From Glycocaulis albus (GTDB lineage Bacteria > Pseudomonadota > Alphaproteobacteria > Caulobacterales > Maricaulaceae), in the NCBI RefSeq assembly GCF_014639075.1, contig NZ_BMFS01000001.1, forward strand, positions 310,001 through 374,000: a DNA stretch of 64,000 nucleotides, given 5' to 3'. Under the pieces are notes generated by a model. It was given only the letters and a program-made list of their open reading frames with translations. It searched no databases and was not told the DNA's origin. Positions 17,333-26,114 of this stretch are shown here, in pieces (position 1 is the first letter of the stretch; every line of letters starts with the position of its first letter). Made by a program: the position numbers and the translations under genes.

Positions 17333-19570
17333 ATGGCCACATGGCGGCAGACGCTGATCAGCAAGCCCGTCATGGGCTGGTATGCGGGGGTCATCCCGCC
17401 CATGTCCCAGACCGAGGCGGAGGCCATTGAGGCGGGCACGGTCTGGTGGGACCGCCAGATCATGTCGGGCCGGCCCGACTGGGCCTATTTGCGGAATGTG
17501 GAGACCGGCAGGCTTACCGATGCCGAACAGACCTTTATAGATGGTCCTGTCAGAAAGCTTTGCGCGCTTCTGGACGACTGGCATATCGAAAACGAGGCGC
17601 GCGATCTGCCGGAAGAGGTCTGGGAGATGATTATCCGCGAAGGCTTCTTCGCGATGATCATCCCCACCGAATATGGCGGCAAGGGCTTCTCGGCGCTGGC
17701 GCATTCGGAGGTCGTGCGCACCATCGCCACGCGCTCGATCACGGCGGCGGTAACGGTGATGGTACCCAACTCGCTCGGGCCGGGCGAATTGCTGATGCTC
17801 TATGGTACACAGGCGCAGAAAGATCATTACCTGCCGCGCCTTGCCAGCGGCGAGGATATTCCCTGCTTCGCCCTTACGGGCATTGAGGCGGGGTCTGACG
17901 CCGGCGCCATGACCGATACCGGGGTGGTCGTGGAGCGCGAGATTGACGGCAAGCGAGTCCTCGGTATCGAGATCAATTGCGACAAGCGGTATATCACGCT
18001 AGCCCCTGTTGCCACGATTGCGGGCCTTGCCTTCCGCTTACGCGATCCTGACCGGCTTCTGGGCGGCGAGGAGGAGCTTGGCATCACGGTCGCGCTGGTG
18101 CCCACCGATACGCCGGGGCTGGACACCGGGCGGCGGCACATTCCCTCAGGGCTTGCCTTTCAGAACGGGCCGGTGCGGGGCAAGGACGTTTTTATTCCCC
18201 TCGATCAGGTGCTGGGCGGCGAGGAGCAGATCGGCAAGGGCTGGGGCATGCTGATGGGCGCGCTGGCGGCGGGGCGCGGCATCTCCCTGCCGTCCATGAG
18301 CTGCGCCGGGGCGGCAGTGTCGGCGCTTTCATCGGGCGCTTACGCCCGGGTGCGCGAACAGTTCGGCCTCTCAATCGGCAATTTCGAAGGGGTGAGGGAA
18401 CCGCTCGCGCGCATCGCGGCCAGTGCCTATCTGATCGATGCGGGCCGCCAGCTTACGGCTGCCGGAATCGATCTCGGCGAGAAGCCTGCGGTGATTTCCG
18501 CGATCATGAAATATCACGCAACCGAGCGTTTGCGGCAGGCGGTCAATGACGCCATGGATATTCACGGTGGCCGCGCGATCATGGAAGGGCCGCGCAACTA
18601 TCTGGCCACGGCCTACCGCTCCATTCCTGTCGCCATTACGGTGGAAGGCGCCAATATCCTCACGCGCAGCCTGATCATTTTCGGGCAGGGCGCGATCAGG
18701 TGCCATCCCTATCTGCTCGATGAGATGCAGGCCGTGGCCAACCCGGACAAGCAGGCCGGGCTGGAGGCCTTCGACAAGGCGCTGTTTGCCCATATCTGGC
18801 ACGATATCAGGAACTTCACCCGTTCCTTCGTGCATGGGCTGACCTTTGGCCGGTTTGCGCATGCGCCGGCAGGCGCCGGCAAGCTTGCAGCGCGTTACCG
18901 CCAGCTCACCCACGCCTCTGTACGCCTGGCGGTCGTTTCAGAGATGGCGCTGGGCATTCTGGGCGGAGCGCTCAAGCGCAAGGAAGCGCTGTCGGGCCGT
19001 CTGGGAGACATCCTATCTGAGATATATCTCTTGTCCGCCGCGCTGAAGCGTTTCGAGGCCGACGGGGAGCCCGAGGCGGACAGGCCGCTGCTGGATCTGT
19101 GTTTCGAGGACGGTCTCTATCGCATCCAGCAGCGCCTGCGGGACGTGATCCGCGAGTTTCCGGGCCCGCACTGGCGGATTGCACTGCGGCTGGTCCTGTG
19201 TCCGCTTGGCCAGCACAGAAAGCCACCATCGCACCGGCTGATGAATGCGGCTGCGCAATGTGTGCTGGAGCCGGGCGGGACGCGGGACCGGCTGACCCGC
19301 GGGGTTCACACCGGCGAGGGCAATGACCCGCTGGCGGCGCTGGAGCGGGCCTTCCACGCCATAATCCGGCGTGACGCGTTACTGGCAAAACTGAAAGAGG
19401 CCGATGTCACGCTGGAGGATGACGCCGCGAGGCGTATCTTAAGCGAGGCGGAGATCAAGGAGATCAGCCAGGCCGATGCGCTGATCCGCGAAGTGCTGCT
19501 GACGGATGATTTCAGCAAGGAGGAGATGGCCGCCATGTCCGGCACGTCCTCCCCGCGCAAGTCCGGCTGA
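17333..19570 (+). CDS. fadE: Acyl-CoA dehydrogenase, FadE type
   Basis: A 745-residue protein of the large FadE class (usual length 750-830) and not the 380-residue class. The N-terminal half has the dehydrogenase fold (IPTEYGGKGFSALAHSEVV; CFALTGIEAGSDAGAMTDTG as the FAD/substrate loop; DIHGGRAIMEGPRNYL towards the catalytic region). The C-terminal 250 residues form the DUF1974 extension typical of FadE. It catalyses the first step of fatty acid beta-oxidation. ATG 17333 has GGAGA upstream. A strong stem-loop follows the stop. Confidence 0.9.
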   Translation: MATWRQTLISKPVMGWYAGVIPPMSQTEAEAIEAGTVWWDRQIMSGRPDWAYLRNVETGRLTDAEQTFIDGPVRKLCALLDDWHIENEARDLPEEVWEMIIREGFFAMIIPTEYGGKGFSALAHSEVVRTIATRSITAAVTVMVPNSLGPGELLMLYGTQAQKDHYLPRLASGEDIPCFALTGIEAGSDAGAMTDTGVVVEREIDGKRVLGIEINCDKRYITLAPVATIAGLAFRLRDPDRLLGGEEELGITVALVPTDTPGLDTGRRHIPSGLAFQNGPVRGKDVFIPLDQVLGGEEQIGKGWGMLMGALAAGRGISLPSMSCAGAAVSALSSGAYARVREQFGLSIGNFEGVREPLARIAASAYLIDAGRQLTAAGIDLGEKPAVISAIMKYHATERLRQAVNDAMDIHGGRAIMEGPRNYLATAYRSIPVAITVEGANILTRSLIIFGQGAIRCHPYLLDEMQAVANPDKQAGLEAFDKALFAHIWHDIRNFTRSFVHGLTFGRFAHAPAGAGKLAARYRQLTHASVRLAVVSEMALGILGGALKRKEALSGRLGDILSEIYLLSAALKRFEADGEPEADRPLLDLCFEDGLYRIQQRLRDVIREFPGPHWRIALRLVLCPLGQHRKPPSHRLMNAAAQCVLEPGGTRDRLTRGVHTGEGNDPLAALERAFHAIIRRDALLAKLKEADVTLEDDAARRILSEAEIKEISQADALIREVLLTDDFSKEEMAAMSGTSSPRKSG

Positions 19571-19577
19571 ACAACAA

Positions 19578-19608
19578 AAGGGCAGGAACCGTCCTTGTTC
19601 CTGCCCTT
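19578..19608. terminator. Bidirectional terminator after fadE
   Basis: A perfect 12-bp stem (AAGGGCAGGAAC with GTTCCTGCCCTT) around a 7-base loop sits between the convergent fadE and beta-lactamase-fold genes. The plus side is followed by CTTCCGG and the minus side by TTGTTGTT, so it serves the minus strand at least as well. Confidence 0.75.
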
Positions 19609-19639
19609 CTTCCGGCTCATTCCTCTGGCGCAAACAGGC

Positions 19640-21169
19640 CTAGCGCCCGGTCTCGCCGTCTTCGGTGCCTTCGGCTTCCTCGTCTTCCAGCGGGCCGACA
19701 TACTGCCAGTTCATGAAGGGCTGGCTGGCGAAGGACACGCGCCAGGCACCCGGCTCTCCATAGAACTCCACGCGGTCAAACGGGCCGCCGGCGCGAAGGC
19801 CGGTCACCTGCTCGAACAGGCCGGAATCGATCTGCTCGAAATACTGCGTCTGGCCGAGCGAGGTAATGGTGATCGCGTTGGGGCCGACGGCCTCCACCAC
19901 GGCATGCATCAGCGGATGCGGCTCGCGCGCGTGATCACGCCGGTTCACCAGATAACGGCCTTCGAACTGTTCGGCCTCTGCCACTTCGCTCCAGCGGGGG
20001 GCAGGGTCTTGCGGGAACAGGCGTCCGGTAATGGCGGCGCTCAGCTCGCCTTGCGCGGGCCGTCCGGCAGGGGCCGCCACGATGGACAGGAAAATGCCGG
20101 TGCCGGTTTCGGGCGACAGGATCATGTTGGAGCGGAAATCACGCATCGCGCCCGCGTGCCCGATCAGGCGCGGGCCTTCCTCGCGATAGACGAGATAGCC
20201 GTGGGCCATGCCCGGCAGGCGGGGCGCGTTGGCGATCGAGTTGGCTTCCAGCAGCGCCACAGACTCTTCTGACAGGATGCGCGTCCCGTCGAGCGCCCCG
20301 TCATTCATCATGGCGATCATGAAACGTGCCATGTCCGGCCCGCTGACGGTAGCCGAGCCGGCCGGCATGACCATGGAGTAGTAGTCGAAGCTGCGCGCGC
20401 TGTAGCGGCCATGTTCCAGATCGTGACCGAGAGCAATGCGCCCTGCCAGCGCGTCGGGAAGCGGTTCGCGGAAGGTGGACGAGGTCATGCCCAGCGGTGC
20501 GAAGATATGGTTCTCCACATAATCGGCGAAATGCTCACCGGACACCTGCTCGACGATATAACCCGCCAGCGACGTGCCCCAGTTGGAGTAGGCGACTTCA
20601 ACACCCGGCGCCATCACGCGCTGCGGAACGTTGTTGCGCGTCCATTCGGCGTGATCGATCAACTCTTCCAGATTGCCGGTGGTGAAGCCCCCGACATCGC
20701 TCATTCCGGGGGTATGCTGGAAGAGGTCGCGCACGGTGATGGGCTGGCCGTCGAAGGGTTCGATCTCGAAGTCGATATGCTGGTTCACGTCATCGTCCAG
20801 CGAGACACGCCCCTGTTCGATGAGCTGCATCAGTGCAACCCAGGTAAACATTTTCGAGATGGAGCCGGGCCGGAATAGCGTGCTGTCGCCGTCCACGGGT
20901 ATGCGGTTTTCGACATCGACAAATCCGTAGCCGCGGCTGAGAACGATCTCGCCGTCATGGACCACGGTCACAAGGGCGCCGGACACCTCGCGCGAGGCAA
21001 TCTGCTGGGCCATTACGCCGTCGATGAAGGCAGGCAGCGTGTCGAGTGCCTCTTCGTTAAAGCTGGCAGCAGGCTGGGCCGGCTGGGCCATGGCCGGCGC
21101 GAATGCCGCCGGGGTGATGGCAAGGACGGCGGCCGATGTCGCCATCAACAGTGTGCGGATCGTGGTCAT
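19640..21169 (-). CDS. Exported class C beta-lactamase-fold serine hydrolase
   Basis: A 509-residue protein with a signal peptide ending near APAMAQ (28). The serine hydrolase domain spans about 45-390, with SISK (Ser103, Lys106) and the second motif YSN. A C-terminal domain of about 110 residues (from RWSEVAEAEQF) resembles the lipocalin-like tails of esterase/peptidase members. The acidic tail (EDEEAEGTEDGE) is unusual. Likely a periplasmic peptidase or esterase, not a drug-resistance enzyme. A paralogue lies just upstream on the same strand, with a 39-bp gap. Confidence 0.82.
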   Translation of the reverse strand: MTTIRTLLMATSAAVLAITPAAFAPAMAQPAQPAASFNEEALDTLPAFIDGVMAQQIASREVSGALVTVVHDGEIVLSRGYGFVDVENRIPVDGDSTLFRPGSISKMFTWVALMQLIEQGRVSLDDDVNQHIDFEIEPFDGQPITVRDLFQHTPGMSDVGGFTTGNLEELIDHAEWTRNNVPQRVMAPGVEVAYSNWGTSLAGYIVEQVSGEHFADYVENHIFAPLGMTSSTFREPLPDALAGRIALGHDLEHGRYSARSFDYYSMVMPAGSATVSGPDMARFMIAMMNDGALDGTRILSEESVALLEANSIANAPRLPGMAHGYLVYREEGPRLIGHAGAMRDFRSNMILSPETGTGIFLSIVAAPAGRPAQGELSAAITGRLFPQDPAPRWSEVAEAEQFEGRYLVNRRDHAREPHPLMHAVVEAVGPNAITITSLGQTQYFEQIDSGLFEQVTGLRAGGPFDRVEFYGEPGAWRVSFASQPFMNWQYVGPLEDEEAEGTEDGETGR

Positions 21170-21208
21170 TGAGGTCTCCCCTGGTATCAGATCTTGTTTT
21201 TGTGGTGG

Positions 21209-22384
21209 TCAGTCTGCGACCGCTTCAAACACGGCTTCGGCAAGCGCCGGAGCACCACGCGCGGCCGGGCCGATCGTGTTGACCAGCAACACGATGGTGA
21301 CCTCTTCGTCCGGGTAGTGCATCAGCGAGGCGTTAAACCCGTTGATAGATCCGCCATGGCCGATAAAGCGGTGCCCGTGGCGCTCGCCGACCATTATGCC
21401 GAACCCGTAATCCATGCCCGCGAGAGCCGGGTGCGGGTCCTCGAGATATTCACGCGCGAGGCGGCCATCGTTCAAGCGGGCAGGCGCCAGCATCTGCTCA
21501 AGGCTTTCCTGTGAGACCACGCGCCCGTCCAGCAGCGCATCCATCCACACCAGCAGATCGTCAGGCGTGGACCGGATGGCTCCGGCCCCGGCGGCAACCG
21601 TCAGCGACAGGTGGGTCGTGTTGGTGAAGCCGGCCGGGCTGTCCGGCGCGCTGTCATAGCCCTGAGCCCGTCCCGGTACGATTTCGGCGGCATTGTCCAT
21701 GCGGGTATGGTTCATGCCCAGCGGGTCGAAGATGCGCGTGCGCAGGAAATCGGCCAGCGGCTCACCCGCTACACGTTCAGCGATATAGTCCAGCAGCATG
21801 TAGCCCGAATTGGAGTAGCTCCAGCCCGTGCCGGGGTCGAAATCGTAGAGCGGATCGGCGTTCGCGATATAGGCGACCATACGGGGCTCATCATGGTCCA
21901 GCGGCGCGGTGGTGCCCATAAAGCCTTCAAGCGAGGTGTAGTTGCGGATGCCCGATGTGTGCTGGAGAAGCTGGCGGATCGTCACTTCATCACTGCGCGG
22001 AAAATCGGGAAAATACTGGTCCAGCGTGTCGTCGAGCGACAGCCGGCCCTCTTCCGCCAGCAGCAGGATGGCTGCAGCGGTGAACTGCTTGGTGACCGAG
22101 CCGATGCGGAAGACCGTATCGCCGGTTACTTCCACCTGATGCTCCAGATTGGCGAGGCCATAGCCGCGCACCAGCAGTGTCTCGCCGCCGCGGGCGATGC
22201 CGATCGACAGGCCGGGCGCCTGGCTCTCGTCCAGCACATTGCGGGCAAAGGCGTCGACTGCGGATTCCAGCTCGCCGGCTGCGGCAGAGGCGGAGGTCTG
22301 CGGACCGGTTTGCGCGGCCACGCTGGCAGGCGTGTAGGCCCACAATAGAAGTGTCGAAGCGGCAATCAGAAACAGTCGGTTCAT
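21209..22384 (-). CDS. Exported class C beta-lactamase-fold serine hydrolase
   Basis: A 391-residue protein starting at ATG 22384, which has GGGAGG upstream. A signal peptide ends near SVAAQ (25). The catalytic domain has SVTK (Ser96, Lys99), YSNSGYM and, near the end, GHGGSINGFNASL (the third motif region). It lacks the C-terminal extension of its neighbour. The two genes probably form a short operon. The substrate is unknown. Confidence 0.83.
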   Translation of the reverse strand: MNRLFLIAASTLLLWAYTPASVAAQTGPQTSASAAAGELESAVDAFARNVLDESQAPGLSIGIARGGETLLVRGYGLANLEHQVEVTGDTVFRIGSVTKQFTAAAILLLAEEGRLSLDDTLDQYFPDFPRSDEVTIRQLLQHTSGIRNYTSLEGFMGTTAPLDHDEPRMVAYIANADPLYDFDPGTGWSYSNSGYMLLDYIAERVAGEPLADFLRTRIFDPLGMNHTRMDNAAEIVPGRAQGYDSAPDSPAGFTNTTHLSLTVAAGAGAIRSTPDDLLVWMDALLDGRVVSQESLEQMLAPARLNDGRLAREYLEDPHPALAGMDYGFGIMVGERHGHRFIGHGGSINGFNASLMHYPDEEVTIVLLVNTIGPAARGAPALAEAVFEAVAD

Positions 22385-22610
22385 GGGTCCCTCCCGCCAG
22401 CAAATTCTGGACTTGGCGATAAAGGAACCACCCGGAAACGGAAAAATCAATCCTGATCAGAAAACTTAATCCTGAACAGGATGTAATGAAGGTGCAGCAG
22501 ACCGCAGCCAAGCTGGTGGTCTGCGCGCAGTGCTGGTGCATGCAAATGCCGGGGAAATATACAGTCCAGGACGATGGGCCATGCTGCGCGAAGGCCGCAG
22601 GGCTGATCAA

Positions 22611-22700
22611 TGGCGGTGAGGGTGGGATTCGAACCCACGATACGGTTTCCCGCATACACGCGTTCCAGGCGTGCGCCTTCGACCACTCGGCCACCTCACC
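22611..22700 (-). tRNA. tRNA-Ser (anticodon GGA)
   Basis: A 90-base class II tRNA read on the minus strand. The acceptor stem GGTGAGG pairs with CCTCACC, followed by discriminator G and an encoded CCA. The anticodon loop CTGGAAC gives anticodon GGA. A long variable arm (TGCGGGAAACCGTA) is typical of tRNA-Ser. The T arm has GGTTCGAATCC. It is an isolated single gene. About 190 bp to the left and 280 bp to the right of it carry no convincing gene. Confidence 0.96.
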
Positions 22701-22980
22701 GCAAGGCGGCGCAAACTATCTGAGAACCCCGGCCAGTCAAGCGCGCTGGCAGAGGCGCGCTGTGCAAGGCGCACTGCGAGCTCTTGAGGGCCGTGCGGGT
22801 GGCGCCTGTCTCCACCACGATCTGCGTAATGCACAGATGGTGCCGGGCTAACCGGAACCTTGGGCCAACTTTGCTCCGGAACGCTGTCATGATCGATATG
22901 AACCGTATACTTGATGCCTTTCAGAATGCCCCCAATGCCCGGCGAACCGCCATGGTGGGTGGCGGCGGTCTGGCCGCCGC

Positions 22981-23925
22981 CTATACCGCCATGGAGGCGA
23001 TGTAAGCGGCATAAAGAAGCAGGAAAACAAGACCCGCCAGGCGGCCAATGCGGCGCTGCCGGATGACAATGGCCAGCATAAGCAGCGTCACGGCGAGCAT
23101 GACCACAAGATCGAACCCCGCCAGGCTCCCGGTAACCTGAATGGGCGAGATCAGGGCTGTAATGCCCAGAATGCCCAGAATATTGAAGATGTTGGAGCCG
23201 ACGATATTGCCAAAGGCGATCTCCCCTTCGCCCCGGCGTGCGGCACTGAGCGAGGTTGCCAGCTCAGGCAAGGAAGTACCCACCGCGACGATCGTCAGCC
23301 CGATGACGGCCTGTGATACGCCCAGCGCGCTGGCGGCGGCGACCGCGCCCTCCACCAGCAGCCAGGCCCCGCCGATCACGCCGGCAAACCCCGCCGCCAG
23401 AAAGGTCAGATCGATGCCGAGGCGGCCAGCCGGTACAGCTGCCGGACCGATATCTGTTGCAGCCGCCGCATCCTGCCGGCCTGTATGCCAGGAGATCGCG
23501 AGATAGGTCACCAGCCCTGCGAGCAAAATGGCGCCGCCCCAGCGCTCCAGTCCGAAAAACGCAATCAGACCAGCACCCAGCAGGGCAGAGAGCGCCAGCG
23601 CCGTGCCGTCACGCCGGAAGGGGCCGGGATCGACCGCCAGCGGGCGGACCAGCGCCGCGAGGCCCAGGATCAGCAGGATATTGGCGATGTTCGAGCCGAT
23701 GACATTGCCGACCGCGATGTCCGGCGCATTCTCCAGGGCGGCGGTGATCGAGGTCGTCAGTTCCGGCATCGAGGTGCCAAAGCCCACCACGACCAGACCG
23801 ATCAGCAAGGAGGGCAGGCCGAGCCGTGCAGCCAGCCCTGACGCGCCGCGTACCAGGCTTTCGCCGCCGGCCACCAGCAATACAAGGCCGCCAGCGATAA
23901 ATGCGGACATTGCAAGGAGGGACAT
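22981..23925 (-). CDS. CaCA-family Na+/Ca2+ (K+-dependent type) exchanger, YrbG-like
   Basis: A 314-residue inner-membrane antiporter with ten predicted helices in two inverted halves. Each alpha-repeat is clear: GFGTSMPELTTSI with GNVIGSNIANILLILG, and AVGTSLPELATSL with GNIVGSNIFNILGILG. The Glu residues in both PEL motifs are the ion-binding acids. ATG 23925 is chosen because the helix-1 sequence begins there; the in-frame extension to 24048 is hydrophilic. The ribosome site is weak. It is divergent from msrA. Confidence 0.87.
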   Translation of the reverse strand: MSLLAMSAFIAGGLVLLVAGGESLVRGASGLAARLGLPSLLIGLVVVGFGTSMPELTTSITAALENAPDIAVGNVIGSNIANILLILGLAALVRPLAVDPGPFRRDGTALALSALLGAGLIAFFGLERWGGAILLAGLVTYLAISWHTGRQDAAAATDIGPAAVPAGRLGIDLTFLAAGFAGVIGGAWLLVEGAVAAASALGVSQAVIGLTIVAVGTSLPELATSLSAARRGEGEIAFGNIVGSNIFNILGILGITALISPIQVTGSLAGFDLVVMLAVTLLMLAIVIRQRRIGRLAGLVFLLLYAAYIASMAV

Positions 23926-24118
23926 TATGTTGTCTTGCCTTTCGTGATCCTGCCGCGCCGGGCAGTTGCTGCGAGTGATCATCACAATGCCATCATGGCG
24001 CGTTGATGGCAGTCCGGTCATCGCGGAACGATTTACTGCTTCTCGCACAGGTGGCAGATGACGGCGGCGGCCCGGCTACCTATGTTCATGACAGATCAGA
24101 TTTTCAGGAGTGCCATGG

Positions 24119-24787
24119 ATGCGCCTGCGCAGCGATACGCAATGGAAAACAGAGCTGGTGCCCGCCGGCAAGGCCTTGCCGGGGCGTATCCAGTCGATCC
24201 CGACGGCAGCCACGCATTTTGTGAAGGGCGGCACGCTCAAGGCCCCGGTGCCCGCAGGTCATGAGGAAGCGATTTTCGCCATGGGCTGCTTCTGGGGCGT
24301 GGAGCGTGTGTTCTGGCAGTTGCCGGGCGTGGTGAACACGGCTGCGGGCTATGCGGGCGGCATCACGCCCAACCCCACCTATGAGGAAGTGTGCTCAGGG
24401 CGCACCGGCCATACCGAAGTGGTGCGCATTGTATTTGACCCCAAGCGGATCAGCTTTGAGACCCTGCTGAAGGTATTCTGGGAAAGCCATGACCCGACGC
24501 AAGGCATGCGTCAGGGCAATGATATCGGCACGCAGTACCGCTCGGCGATCTACTGGACCAGCAAAGACCAGAAAAAAGCCGCTGAGGCTTCAGCGAAAGC
24601 CTATGAGGCGGCCCTGAAAGAGGCGGGTCGTGGCGCGGTGACAACCGAGATCCGCGAGGCTGGCCCGTTCTATTATGCCGAGGATTATCACCAGCAATAT
24701 CTCGCCAAGAATCCGGACGGTTATTGTGGCATTGGCGGAACGGGTGTGACCTGCCCGATCGGAACGGGCATCAGCGCCGCGGGTTAG
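24119..24787 (+). CDS. msrA: Peptide methionine sulfoxide reductase MsrA
   Basis: A 222-residue protein that reduces Met-S-sulfoxide in proteins. The catalytic motif GCFWG and the downstream [17 protein letters not shown] and YHQQYL motifs are all present. Recycling Cys residues occur in [18 protein letters not shown] 24119 lies 8 bp after CAGGAG; a GTG at 24110 is the alternative. An N-terminal segment of about 45 residues before the catalytic domain has no signal peptide, so the enzyme is probably cytosolic. It lies 28 bp upstream of the HAD phosphatase gene. Confidence 0.93.
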   Translation: MRLRSDTQWKTELVPAGKALPGRIQSIPTAATHFVKGGTLKAPVPAGHEEAIFAMGCFWGVERVFWQLPGVVNTAAGYAGGITPNPTYEEVCSGRTGHTEVVRIVFDPKRISFETLLKVFWESHDPTQGMRQGNDIGTQYRSAIYWTSKDQKKAAEASAKAYEAALKEAGRGAVTTEIREAGPFYYAEDYHQQYLAKNPDGYCGIGGTGVTCPIGTGISAAG

Positions 24788-24815
24788 TCTCCGTAACGGC
24801 AAGGGACGGGGGCCG

Positions 24816-25487
24816 ATGGCACGCATCATCATATTCGACGTGGATTCCACGCTTTTGAAGGTGGAAAGCCTCGACTTTGCCGTGGAGCGCGCGCTGGCCG
24901 GTCAGCCGGGCGGCAAGGCGCGTGCGGCAGAGCTGGCAGAGATTACCGACAAGGGCATGGCTGGCGCGCTGGATTTTCGCCAGTCGCTGGAGGTGCGGAT
25001 CTCCATGGCGGGCCTGACGCGCGGCGATGTCGAGGATGCGGCGCAGGCGCTGGCCTTCGAACTCACACCGGGGATGGCGGAGCTTCTGGAGAAGCTGCGC
25101 GCCCGTTCAGCGGGTGTGTTCGCCGTCTCGGGCGGATTTGCCGAGCTGGTCAGCCCCGCGCTGGACGCTTTGGGCTTTGCGCCGGGGGATATCCGTGCCA
25201 ACCGTTTCGTGTTCGATACAGATGGCAATGTCAGCGATTTCGACCGCGACAACCCGCTTTCGCGCTCTGGCGGCAAGGGGCCGGTGGCGGCGGCGCTCAA
25301 AAGCCTCACCGGCGCGGATCTCGCCGTGATGGTGGGCGACGGCATTACCGATTACGAGGCCTTCGCCGGTGGCGGAGCCGATGCGTTTATCGGCTTTGGC
25401 GGCGTGGTGCGCCGCGAGGCTGTGGCGCAGCGCGCACCGGCCTTTGCCGGTAGCGTGGACGAGCTGGCGAAATTGCTGGGGGTCTAG
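24816..25487 (+). CDS. HAD-superfamily phosphatase, SerB-like
   Basis: A 223-residue protein with the HAD motifs in order: DVDSTL (nucleophile Asp8 and acid Asp10), SGGF, a Lys in SGGKGPV, and GDGITDYEAF. The helical cap between motifs I and II is of the phosphoserine phosphatase (HAD-IB) type. Phosphoserine phosphatase is the best guess; the absence of an ACT-like N-terminal domain leaves other substrates open. It probably shares the msrA transcript. Confidence 0.8.
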   Translation: MARIIIFDVDSTLLKVESLDFAVERALAGQPGGKARAAELAEITDKGMAGALDFRQSLEVRISMAGLTRGDVEDAAQALAFELTPGMAELLEKLRARSAGVFAVSGGFAELVSPALDALGFAPGDIRANRFVFDTDGNVSDFDRDNPLSRSGGKGPVAAALKSLTGADLAVMVGDGITDYEAFAGGGADAFIGFGGVVRREAVAQRAPAFAGSVDELAKLLGV

Positions 25488-25542
25488 TTCTCCGGGAGTG
25501 GTCCGAAGAACCGAGGCGGATTATTCAATAAAGCCTCCCTCA

Positions 25543-25579
25543 GTCAGCTGCGCTGACACCTCCCCGTAAACGGGGGAGG
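25543..25579. repeat. Double-hairpin intergenic element
   Basis: Two adjacent inverted repeats: GTCAGC-TGC-GCTGAC, then CCTCCCC with GGGGAGG around GTAAAC. The pair lies between the convergent HAD phosphatase and DUF1330 genes. It resembles dispersed palindromic units of alphaproteobacteria and may also end transcription. Confidence 0.5.
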
Positions 25580-25591
25580 ACATCGTCCACC

Positions 25592-26008
25592 CTATCCGAA
25601 CATGTCCCCGACCGGCAGCGCCGCATGGCGGACAAGGCGGCTGTCGGCCACGGCCGCCTGACGGTGCGGTACGGCGTTCTGCTGGTAGTGCGGGTCTGTC
25701 ACCATTTCCAGAAACGCATTGGCGCTGGGATAGCGGGCGATGAAGGCCATGTCCCAGCGCTCCTCTGACGGCCCGATCAGCGTCAGCTGTGGCAGGCCGC
25801 GCCAGATGATCTTGCCGCCCACGCGCTGGAAGACGGGCGCGCTTTCGCGGCCATAGGCCTTGTAGGCGTCCTCCCCGCTCATCTTGCGATCATCCGGATA
25901 GGCGGCAATCTCGCGGAACCTGAGCAGGTTGAGCATCTCGACCGGCTGGGTGCGGTCGAGACCCTTGAACAGGGTGAAGGCGTCGCGTGTGGGATCAATA
26001 TGGCTCAT
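25592..26008 (-). CDS. DUF1330-like small protein
   Basis: A 138-residue cytosolic protein read from ATG 26008. It has the ferredoxin-like alpha-beta dimer pattern of DUF1330/EthD relatives: PVEMLNLLRFRE, YGRESAPVFQRVGGKIIWRG, then WDMAFIARYPSANAFLEMVTDPHYQ. It is convergent with the HAD gene and divergent from the acylase. The function is unknown. Confidence 0.75.
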   Translation of the reverse strand: MSHIDPTRDAFTLFKGLDRTQPVEMLNLLRFREIAAYPDDRKMSGEDAYKAYGRESAPVFQRVGGKIIWRGLPQLTLIGPSEERWDMAFIARYPSANAFLEMVTDPHYQQNAVPHRQAAVADSRLVRHAALPVGDMFG

Positions 26009-26114
26009 GGTCCAATGGTGCGATGCGGCGTGCGTGCACGCAAGCGGGTGATTGCGCACACGGCGCGGGCATGCACACTGACACACCAATAAACGAAACG
26101 GGGAGGGGGCGCTC

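Noticed and set aside
19640-22384. Beta-lactam resistance genes
   Set aside because: The fold and SxxK motifs are shared by many esterases and peptidases, and the C-terminal extension of one and the general sequence of both do not match AmpC.
22486-22851. Open frame spanning the tRNA-Ser gene on the plus strand
   Set aside because: It is antisense to a clear tRNA and shows no protein family resemblance.
22889-23005. Possible 38-residue plus-strand peptide ending in the 3' end of the Ca2+ exchanger gene
   Set aside because: The ribosome site is poor, the sequence is low in information and it overlaps a firm gene. Not enough support to list it.
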